Positions 47,645 to 56,537 of a stretch of DNA of 64,000 bases are shown here, in pieces; position 1 is the first letter of the stretch; every line of letters begins with the position of its first letter. Made by a program: the position numbers and the translations under genes. The stretch covers positions 23,327,772 to 23,391,771 of the forward strand of contig NC_081405.1 in assembly GCF_030272615.1 (NCBI RefSeq), written 5' to 3'. Under the pieces are notes generated by a model. The model saw nothing but the letters and a program-made list of their open reading frames with translations. It had not been told where the DNA came from and ran no database searches. The DNA comes from Cryptomeria japonica. Its lineage: Eukaryota; Streptophyta; Pinopsida; Cupressales; Cupressaceae.

Positions 47645-47657
47645 TGGTATTAGAGGA
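47645..47657 (+). promoter_or_regulatory. Gypsy primer-binding site
   Basis: TGGTATTAGAGGA resembles the complement of initiator-Met tRNA (TGGTATCAGAGCC) and precedes gag by about 180 bp. Confidence 0.65.
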
Positions 47658-47829
47658 GAAGTTATTGAGTTTGTAAACAAGTTGGCATACATGAGGCAGT
47701 TTGCACAAGGATTGTGGTTGTGGGTTTGTGAGAAAAGTGAGAAAAAAAATGCTCCCACGAATTAACCATGGTGGAAGAAATGTTGTTGTGACAGAAGAGG
47801 GTTTTAGAGCCATCCAAAGACAAGTTTAG

Positions 47830-48800
47830 GCATTGCAAGTGGAGTTGCATAGAGGAGTTGATATTAGAGCAAGAGATGAAAGTGCGGATGAATCTCAAGA
47901 AGAAGAACAATTTGGAGGAGAACAAGAAGTAAGAAATCCTGATGAAGATAGATTCTTGAGGGCCATTTCCAAGATTGGAAAGAGGCCAAGAATCAAGGTT
48001 TCTACATTTTCTGGAAACCTAAATCTAGAGGAATTGATCGATTGGATCAATGATATGGAGGAGTATTTTGAATATAAAGAGGTGGGAGAATTTGAAAGGG
48101 TCAAGTTTGCAAAGGCCAAGCTAAAGGGTCATGCTAATATTTGGTGGAAAGAAGTTCAGTTAGAAAGAAATAGAAGAGGAAAAGAGAAAATAACAAGATG
48201 GGATTGAATGGTGGACAAGTTGAAGAGACAATTCATTCTTGTGGACTATGAGCTTGATTTGCTAAAGAAAATGCAAGGGTTGAAGCAAGCTGAAAAATTT
48301 GTCAAAGTGTATACAAAAGAGTTCTACTAAGTTTTGATTAGAACATGCCATTTTGAGGTCACAAGGAGAAAGTTGCTTGTTACATAAATGGGTTGAAGCC
48401 GAGTATTTAAGAAGAGTATAGTAAGAATGTCTACCATTGAAGATGCATATCAATTTGTTTTGGAGGTAGAAGAGAAGCTGAACAAAAGGTTTGAAAGCAA
48501 GCAAAGAGGTGTTGGTCGTGGTGGAAAGACTAGTGGATGATCATATGGAAGCCAAAGTGAAGATCAAAAGAAGATTGAAGGATCAAGTAGTAGCCAAAAT
48601 CAAAGAGGAGATAATGTCTATTGTCCCTATTATTCGAATAATGAAGATCAAAGAGGAAGAGGAAGATTGGGACAAGGGTTTGGAAGAGGAGGCTTTTGTG
48701 GAACCTGTTTCCAATGTGGAGGACATAGAGCATATGAGTGTCCCCAACATCAAGGGAGGACAAATAGAAGACCTAAGGGTAATGCATGAGTTGCCCATGT
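47830..48800 (+). pseudogene. Gypsy gag with modified zinc knuckle
   Basis: The frame reads FRHCKWSCIEEL-like leader, then RPRIKVSTFSGNLNLEELID, WINDMEEYFEYKEV, AKLKGHANIWWKEVQ and an in-frame TGA at 48205 followed by more gag. Near 48707-48745 the zinc knuckle reads CFQCGGHRAYEC, where two residues are missing between the second Cys and the His compared with the usual CX2CX4HX4C. Stops and frame changes break the protein. Confidence 0.85.
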
Positions 48801-48802
48801 AG

Positions 48803-49200
48803 ATGAAGATCTCGAGTCTTCAACTTTTTGAAGATGCAGAAAGAGGAGAGGTTCTTGTTAGTAGAAGAGCCTTGCTGAATGAGGAGAAAGAACTAACCCA
48901 AAGGAAGAATTTGTTTTGCACAAGATATAACTATGAAGGTAAAGTTTGCAATGTGATTATTGATGGTGGTAGTAACGATAATGTTGTTTCTGAAGAAATG
49001 GTGAAAAGTTACAATTGGAAAGGAGGGACCTGCATCCAAACAGGATTGCTTGGTTGCAGAATGGCCATAAAGCATTGGTCAATGGACAATGTTTGGTAAA
49101 GTTTAAGAGTGGAAATTATCATGATGAGGTATTATGTGATGTTATGCCTATAAATGTTTGTCATATGTTGTTAGGAAGACCATGGCAACTCTATTGACAT
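48803..49200 (+). pseudogene. Gypsy protease
   Basis: The frame CNVIIDGGSNDNVVSEEMV carries the DGGS active site characteristic of this gypsy group. After a frame change near 49030 it reads CDVMPINVCHMLLGRPWQL, the conserved protease C-terminal block, then a stop. Confidence 0.85.
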
Positions 49201-50330
49201 GTGGTACATGATGGGCATGCAAACACATATTCCTTGACAAAGGATGGAGTTCGTCGTAAGTTGAAGCCATTGAAAGAGGTAGAGGAAAAGGTATGTAGTA
49301 ATGCAAGAATATGTTCAATTGATGGAAGAAATTTTTTAGATGGCATGAAGCATGAGCATATGTGTTTTGTTTTAATTCCCAAAGCTAACAAAGAGGAAGT
49401 AGAATATGTACCTCTAAAAGTTGTAGATTTGTTGGATGAATTTCAAGATATATTATCTAATAATGTACTTGAAGGTTTACAACTAGTGAGAAAGATTAGT
49501 CATTAGATGGACCTAATTCCTGGAGTCTATTTGCCAACTAAGGTAGCCCATAGAATGACTCCAATAGAGAATGAAGTGTTGAATAAACAAGTACAAGAGC
49601 TATTGCGAAAGGGATTGATTTGAGAGAGTTTGAGTCCATGTGACTGAAGAAGAATGGAGAATGGATGATGTGTACATACTCTCAAGCCATCAATAAGATT
49701 ACTATCAAGTATACATTTCCCTTACCAAGGATGGATGACATTATGGATTGTTTGAGTGGAGCTGAGTACTTCACGAAGATAGATTTTAATAGTAGATATC
49801 ACCAAATCCGTATTAGAGAAGGAGATGAATGGATTGTACAAGTGGTTAGTCATGCCTTTTGGGCTAACCAATGTACCAAGCACATTCATGCGGCTCATGA
49901 ACAAGGTTTTAAAAGAATTATGGGTAAATTTTTTAGTGTTTAATTGGATGATATTTTGATTTTCAGTAAGACATTGGAGGAGCACTTAATGCATATTCAT
50001 TGTCTTTGAGAACTTAAGAGAAGAAAAGTTGTCAATCAACTTGAAGAAGTGTAGTTTTGTGAAGGAGTTAGTGTATTTGGGATTTGTTGCCTCACAAGAT
50101 GGTCTTAGAATGAACCTAGAGAAGGTGAAGCTATCATTGAATGGCCTACCCAGAGCTGTGCTATTGAGGTGAGATCTTTTCATGGTTTGGCTAGTTTTTA
50201 CAGAAAGTTTATCAAGAATTTCAGTAGTATTTGTGCACCTTTAATTGAAACAGTGAGGGGATAAAAAAGAGTTTAAGTGGACTACAGAAGCAGTGAAGAG
50301 CTTTAATGTGTTGAAGAACAAAGTCATGGA
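49201..50330 (+). pseudogene. Gypsy reverse transcriptase
   Basis: From the N-terminal block PIENEVLNKQVQELLRKGLI it runs through [38 protein letters not shown] and (other frame) [20 protein letters not shown]; the second active-site block is VFNWMDDI-like at about 49940. The thumb reads FHGLASFYRKFIKNFSS. At least three frameshifts and several stops are present. Confidence 0.85.
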
Positions 50331-50720
50331 GCAACCTGTTTTGGCAGTTCTAGATTTTAATAAGGTATTTTAAGTAGATTGTGATGCTAGTGGCAATGCC
50401 ATAGGAGCTGTATTGAGTCAACAAGGTAAACCCATTGCTTATTTCAATTGAAAGTTGAATGATGCCAAAAGGAAGTATGTTGTTTATGATCAAGAGTTTT
50501 ATGCTATAGTTCATGCATTGTAGAGATGGAGACATTATCTTTTGTTGAAAGAATTCCTTTTGTTTATTGATCACCAAGCTTTACAATATTTGAGTATTCA
50601 AGGGAAGTTGAATCAAAGGTATTTGAAATGGGTTGAGTTTTTGTAGAGTTACACTTTTGTTTTGAAGCACAAGAGTGGAAGGTCAAACAGAGTTGCAGAT
50701 GCTTTGAGTAGATGCAGAAC
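50331..50720 (+). pseudogene. Gypsy RNase H
   Basis: VDCDASGNAIGAVLSQQGKP, IAYFN, KRKYVVYDQEFYAIVHAL, RHYLLLKEFLLFIDHQALQY and SGRSNRVADALSR occur in order, interrupted by stops in place of Trp or Gln. RNase H degrades the RNA strand during cDNA synthesis. Confidence 0.88.
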
Positions 50721-51745
50721 GAAGTTATTGGGTTTGATGAACTCAAGTATTTGTATCTAGAGGATCTTGTTTTTAGAGAGACTTGCAGAGCTTGCATGGA
50801 TCCTGTTACTTTAGATAGGACAAGCTGGTTGGATTTTATAATCCAAGATGGGATGTTATTCAAAGGAAGCCAATTGCACATTTTGAGGAGTTCTATGAGA
50901 GAAAACCTAATTAAGGAGAAGCATAGTGGAGGATTGGCTGGACACTTTGGATGAGATAACACCATAGCTCTTGTTAGTGAGCATTATTATTGGCCACAGT
51001 TGCAACAAGATGTGATGAAGTTTGTACAGCGTTGCAGAGTATGCCAGATGGTGAAAAGAACAAGTCAGATCATAGTGCTATATCAGCCATTGCTTGTACT
51101 AGAGAGGCCATAAGAGGATATCAGTATGGATTGTGTTATTGGTTTACTAAGGACATAGAGACGATATGATTCCATTTTTGTGGTGGTGGATAGATTCTCA
51201 AAGATGGCACATTTTATTCCTTGTAAGAAGACTAATGATGTTGTTCATATTACATAGCTATTTTTCAGAGAGGTGGTGAGACTTCATGGTCTACCAAAGA
51301 GCATAGTTTCAGATCGAGATACCAAGTTTGTTGGTTGTTTTTGGAGGACATTATGGAAGAAGTTGAAGTTTAGTTCTGCACACCATCCATAAACTGATGG
51401 GCAGACAAATGTGGTAAATAGGAGTTTGGGTAACCTGCTAAGATGCTTAGTAGGAGATAAACCTAAGGGATGGGATTTTATTTTACACAAGAAGAATTTT
51501 CTTACAACAATTCTGTAAATAGGAGCACTGGTAAATCACCATTCTAGATTGTATATGGAAGTAGTCCCATAAATGCTTCAAAGTTAAGAAAGATGAACAA
51601 AGGAGAAAATAAAAGTGTTGAAGCTGAAGACCTTGCAAATCACCTGAAGAATTTGCATGAAGAGGTGAGAAAGCACATTAATAAGATGAATATTTGGTAC
51701 AAGGCTAAGGTAGATCAAAAGAAGATATATAAGGAATTTCAGATA
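50721..51745 (+). pseudogene. Gypsy integrase, 3' truncated
   Basis: The zinc-binding end (LIKEKHSGGLAGHFG, then CRVCQM-like) is followed by the core: [38 protein letters not shown] and HHP-TDGQTNVVNRSLGNLL, where the Gln of HPQTDGQT is a stop. The last readable block is HINKMNIWYKAKVDQKK at about 51720. The chromodomain, polypurine tract and 3' LTR are missing, so the copy ends near 51750. Confidence 0.87.
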
Positions 51746-51755
51746 CAGCCAAGTT

Positions 51756-51787
51756 ATGGAAAATATTTTAATATATTAATATTTTCC
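51756..51787. repeat. AT-rich hairpin at the gypsy truncation point
   Basis: TGGAAAATATT - 10 bases - AATATTTTCCA is a perfect 11-bp inverted repeat, followed by a further GATATTTTCCAT. It sits where gypsy homology ends. Confidence 0.85.
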
Positions 51788-51789
51788 AA

Positions 51790-53977
51790 CTGATATTTTC
51801 CATTTCAGATGGTTTTTGGTATTCTGTGAGAAGGCCTACATCAGTATATAGGGTATTAGGGAATATTCAGATCTGAGAAAGGAAGTCAGGGATATTTGTT
51901 GATAAATGCCAACATTGTGTGACAAGGAAGGGCATCTGAGCTAGTGTAATTATCAGACATTACCCCTGTTATCTGCAACGACAGTTTTTAACTACAACAG
52001 TTGTCTTTATCAGCAGATAGAGATTAGAAATCTTTTCATTTCAAGTTCAAAATATATTTATCTTAGTTGTGTCAACTTGCATTGTAATGTAAATCTGACC
52101 TGAATATTGTTGTCTATTGTCAAACATTGTCAATGTATTACTTGTCACCTGGGTATTTATGCAAGTAGTGTTGAAATACACACAAAGTATAGTTGAGCAC
52201 CAACTGTTTGACGAAAGCCTGTTGACATCATTTGCAAGTTTGTTGAAAATTTTGGGTAGGATCTTTACACAGAACTAACCAACCTGAGCAAGCACAAGAA
52301 GATAGATGTCCTATCTTGGATCACCTAAAGGAAAATAATGAAAAATTGTAGACACTCCATGAAGGCATGCAGAAATGTAAGGCAAATATGCACAAGGTGC
52401 TCTCTTTAGTTTTGATGCTTGATAAATCAATCGATGTGCATTTGTAGGAAATCTTGATCAAGTTCAAGGAGGTCAAAGAAGGGATTTATGCATGACAATA
52501 CTACAATGGAGGAATTTGCCAAAGTCAAAACACAACAATAGTTAATGTCCACCCAGAGATAATTTGAGGTCCAAAGTCCAAACATTTGCTTAACTCTAAA
52601 TCCTTATTCAGGATCAGCTGGAATCCTCAAGTTCACTTCAGAAAATGCACGAAGTGACTCAAGATTTTGTATCATGACATAGTTGTCTCAACCCCACCAA
52701 TGAAGCTGCTGTCAAATAACTTCTGGCAGAAGTACTTTCAACGAGTGGGTCAATTTGAAGAACTTTCTCATAGACTGGGTCCATGGTGTTGCACCGAAAA
52801 TTGTAGAATTTTTTCCACAGAAGTAGAAGGTTGATATGTTCAATATTTGGTTTAAATATTTGGAGAACTGAACACAATTTTGCAGCAGGAGAATGTTAGC
52901 ACCAAATATTGCCACTCCTGAAGTTTGGACCTTTTTTAATAGTTTGAAGTACACAGGCAAATAGCAAGAAGGATTATCCCATCCAATTTGTTAAGGTTGT
53001 AAGTGATTATTGCATTTTAGGCTTGGGCATTGAATTGCCTTTATAAAATTATGTGGTAATTTGTAGCTAGTTTAGACAGACTGAGATGGGGAAAAGGAAT
53101 AAATGATGTAAATAAACTAAGTTGTTGATCTTCTTAGTTTTGATTGTGTTTGTCCTTGAGCATTTGCATCTGATTAGTTAAGGAATCACGAAGTCTTTCA
53201 TATTATTCATTATGTTGTCTCATATTTCATAAGCTAATTAGAAGTAACTTTGTGCATAACTAGTTGCTATTTTTCTCCGAGATTTGTATTTCAGTGCATG
53301 AGTTCATAATGAAGGGATAAAACTATTTTTGCACTTTTGGATGAAACATAGGAATGTAAGCCAGAGCGCAGAAGCTACAACAATGAGTTAACTGTAATAG
53401 GAATAAGTAGAAGTGGTTAACAGTTTCTGAAATGTTTTACATCCTTGGACTCTTTGAGAGTGAGGATAAATCAGTTTATCAACATAAGAGATCTTGGTCA
53501 AGAGCACACTATAAAGAATCGGTAAACAGAAATTTTATTGGACTCTTTTGATACATGAATCATTAGAAACAACTGTATTTTTCATCTCTTTGCTTTGTAC
53601 CATCATTTTAATAATTATACACACATACACATACATGTGTATATGTATATTCCTGTATAATATATTGTACACATACTTGCGTGAATAATATATTTTCATA
53701 TGCATGCATATATACACATGCATTCATGCGTGTGTATATGTCTCTCTCTCTATATAGATTATTGAATTTGCCAAAGATGCACTAGAGGAAAATTCTGACT
53801 CATCATAATTATGTCTCATGTTTTGATAACCTCCAAAAATGTAAGTTGTACTCTCTCAAATTTCAGACTATGTAAGAGTATATTCTGAAGGGCTGAAACT
53901 TCAAAATTTTTCTGACCAGGCTTTGCAAATTAGACAGCTACCTAAGTGAATTTTACAATGACTATTAACTTGCACAG
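51790..53977. other. No recognisable gene; likely intron or upstream DNA of SPO11-2-like gene
   Basis: No exon of the SPO11-2 N-terminus was found here, although one should precede the exon at 53978. The stretch includes a dinucleotide-rich tract (53615-53755, CATACA/TATG/TCTC words). Confidence 0.4.
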
Positions 53978-54107
53978 GTTTGCAGAACAGCAAACAATAC
54001 AAAATTACGTCAAGGCTGCTTTGGTGATGTGGATTCAATCTTCCTTTCTTATTCTATGTATAAGAGGTCATTCATGAAAAAAAATGTTGAAATGGCATTT
54101 GTTAGAG
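53978..54107 (+). CDS. SPO11-2: SPO11-2-like exon (first seen)
   Basis: It encodes [20 protein letters not shown] and ends MAFVR plus one base. The acceptor is TTGCACAG and the donor is GTGAAT. Confidence 0.82.
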
Positions 54108-55031
54108 GTGAATATTTTTTTTTGTCCTTTCAAATTTCAGAACTGTGACATCTTTGATTAGATTGTTAAATTAGTCTGGGATTTGAGTGTGCACGGGCTT
54201 ACACTGTTTTGAAGTGACTTTTGTTCCAGTTTGGAAAGTTTTGGAACTATGCTTCCAACTTTTGGTTATAGGAAAGCAAGCAACTCAACGGGAAGTTTTC
54301 TATAGGTTGCTTTCTGACTCTCCAAAATACTTCAGTAGCCAAGTTCAAGTTAATCGTGCAATACAAGGTGCCTATTTCTTTCAACATTTGATTGCATTGC
54401 TATCTAAGTTGAGCATTGTAATGACACAAATATAAATAGTCTCTCTATTTCATTCTGCAGATGTAGTTGCATTGGTACAGTGTAGTCGCCATAGCCTTGG
54501 AATCATGGCTTCCAGTCGAGGAGCAGTAGTTGGGAAACTAGTAATATATGTATGGTCTTTTACTGTGTCATCTTCTTAGTTAGCATTATGGCAATTGGCT
54601 TAGAGTCTCAGGCTTTTTAGACTCTATTTATGTTGCAATCGTGATCTCATGCTTTTGTAAATCTTCCTTGCTCTGCTTTAGGAACCTAATGGAGATATTG
54701 TAGACTGTACTGTTCTGGGGCCTTCAGGTCATCTCATCAATGGCAATCTGCACTTGCTACAGAAATGGGTCTTTGAGTCAGATGCTCGATATGTTATTTT
54801 GGTCGAAAAAGTACAGCTCTCTAGAAATTTATTTTCAGCATAGACTATAACTTTTTTAGATGATTAAATCAACTACACATCATTATATCTGTAAATTACT
54901 TTGTTAATTCATGTACCTGCTATTGAGAAACCTTAGGATGCTATTTTCCAAAGATTGGCTGAAGATCGGATATATAACTACATTCCAAGCATAATGATCA
55001 CTGGTAAAGGTTACCCAGATTTGGCTTCAAG
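53978..55031 (+). CDS. SPO11-2: SPO11-2-like meiotic DNA double-strand-break protein (central exons)
   Basis: Five exons (53978-54107, 54230-54367, 54461-54540, 54682-54810, 54937-55031) join in one open frame of 572 nt, about 190 codons, with GT-AG introns of 93-141 bp and consistent phases. The product matches plant SPO11-2, a relative of the topoisomerase VI A subunit that cuts DNA in meiosis to start recombination in the nucleus. [12 protein letters not shown] and QREVFYRLL belong to the winged-helix region; the Tyr of VFYRLL is the expected catalytic nucleophile. [19 protein letters not shown] follows. [19 protein letters not shown] holds the Toprim Glu, and [12 protein letters not shown] is the conserved block after it. 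The N-terminal exon(s) and the C-terminal half were not found in the window. No stop or frameshift is seen, in contrast to all neighbours. SPO11-1 is a less likely alternative, because [14 protein letters not shown] is SPO11-2-like. Confidence 0.9.
54230..54367 (+). CDS. SPO11-2: SPO11-2-like exon with catalytic Tyr
   Basis: It encodes (V)[30 protein letters not shown] and VNRAIQ. The acceptor TTTTGTTCCAG has a good pyrimidine tract, and the donor is GTGCCT. The ATG of the open frame at 54187 is intronic. Confidence 0.9.
54461..54540 (+). CDS. SPO11-2: SPO11-2-like exon, [10 protein letters not shown] block
   Basis: It encodes [20 protein letters not shown] and ends VVGKL. The acceptor is TTCTGCAG and the donor is GTAATA. 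Confidence 0.92.
54682..54810 (+). CDS. SPO11-2: SPO11-2-like exon, start of Toprim domain
   Basis: It encodes 43 residues beginning [20 protein letters not shown] and ending ARYVILVEK; both boundaries are in phase 0. The Glu of VEK is the Toprim metal-binding Glu. Confidence 0.92.
54937..55031 (+). CDS. SPO11-2: SPO11-2-like exon, Toprim continuation
   Basis: It encodes [20 protein letters not shown] and [11 protein letters not shown] plus two bases (AG), followed by GTAATC. The exon that should continue with the Toprim D-x-D region is not visible in the remaining 8.9 kb. Confidence 0.92.
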
Positions 55032-55999
55032 GTAATCTTACCTCAGAAACCTTATGAAATGTGCTACATTCATTTATCAGTCTGCATGACTGTGTAGACT
55101 AATTTTATTTTTTACAAGTATGTAATTTTGGGCCCCGCTTGAGTGTATTTTCTTTTATCCCAGAATTTTGCATTTAGTTTAAGAGGTCGAGTTTCTGTAG
55201 TTAGACATATTTATCCATGGGGGTGTAGTGGTTGTGCAGAGCAATGCAAAATGCATTGCTGGCCTATTTTGAAAACAGGTTGTTCTTTCAGACAAAATGT
55301 CTTGGTTTCTTAGCCTTCACCAATGGTTTTGCAGTCAAATCATGGCTACATAAGGTTGGTAGATTAGATTCTATGTGGGGGAGAGGAGTAGGTTGGTCAT
55401 TCCATTTGGAAATGTACTTTTGCCACAACTTTCTATGCATGGTTATAGGCCAAATTCAACCATATTTTCATTCTCCCCTCTTACAAGATCCTCTTTTAGG
55501 GGATAATTGGATGATCACAAATAGCTACAAAATCTTATGAGATACAATATGATTACCTGCCATTGATTTCCTTTGGAGAACAAGTCATACGACAACTTTT
55601 CATGAACATAGTTCACTGCTCAACATATGCAAACTGAGGCTTTTCAAGTAGTGCATGACTACACTTATTAAAGTCAAATTTGTTTTCTTGGGTAAAGATG
55701 CTGATACTTTGCCTCTTTGGCAACAAGTTCAAATATTGGCTTTTCTAGTTTTTCTAGGCATACTCAGGGATGCATCCTCACACACAACCCTATGTCTGTC
55801 TCCTTTTTTGCCATTCTCAGGACATGGTGATGGCAAGAAGCATACCTTGGTTGTCTTGTGTCCTTTGGGACATTGGGAATGTGTTCTCACCCCCCATCCT
55901 TGTGTCCTTGTCCCCATTGCTGTTCCTAAGACATGGGAATGACAAGGGATACCCCTTAGCCATCCTTTGTCCTTTGGAAAAATTGAGGATGTGTCTACC
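55032..55999. other. Intron DNA with a short internal duplication
   Basis: It starts with the donor GTAATC. No exon is found. At 55817-55895 and 55928-56000 two related blocks share ACATGG-GATGNCAAG, TTGTCCTTTGG and GGATGTGTCTACC-like words; open frames over them are not supported as genes. Confidence 0.5.
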
Positions 56000-56451
56000 T
56001 GTTGTGACGTATTCACACATCGCCCCATTGCAAATGGGGACCCCTACTTTTTTGCTTTCTGGGGTTTGTTTCTAGGTCTTTTAGGGTTTTGTCTATTAGC
56101 CTTTGCATGCTGAGTGTTGCCAGAGGGATCACGAAGAGAACAGGCTTTGTTTTAGCTAAAGGTTAGTCAATGGATGCTCCGGGTTAGGGTTTTTTTGAAA
56201 GTCTTCCTTAGGCCTAGTTTTGCTCTTGTTGCTAATTGTGTCTTGTTTGAGTTTCAGGAGGTCAATGAAGCTTGGTGAGTGAATATCCTCTTTGAAGGTC
56301 TGAGTTAGGTCAAATTGGTGAGTGATGAAGTCTGGAATGTCATCCTGATCCTGAAATTTGACTAAGTTTGGAAAATTGAAGAATCCTCCAAAAACGAGAT
56401 TTTGCATTATAACTCCTAGAGGTCCGAAACCACTCTCAAACATCCTAACAG

Positions 56452-56512
56452 TATATATGGAATATAACTTAAAGTATAAGAACTTATACTTAAATGTTAT
56501 ATTCCATATATG
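56452..56512. repeat. AT-rich hairpin with about 28-bp arms
   Basis: ATATATGGAATATAAC and the following AAAGTATAAG pair with CTTATACTT and GTTATATTCCATATAT across a 2-base loop, with one small internal bulge. It lies just before the first core of the tandem array. Confidence 0.9.
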
Positions 56513-56537
56513 AATCCTGACGGAGAGGCTAAAATGT

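Noticed and set aside
54187-54435. Start of a separate gene at ATG 54187
   Set aside because: The ATG lies in an intron. The coding part from 54230 to 54367 is an internal SPO11-2-like exon with acceptor and donor sites.
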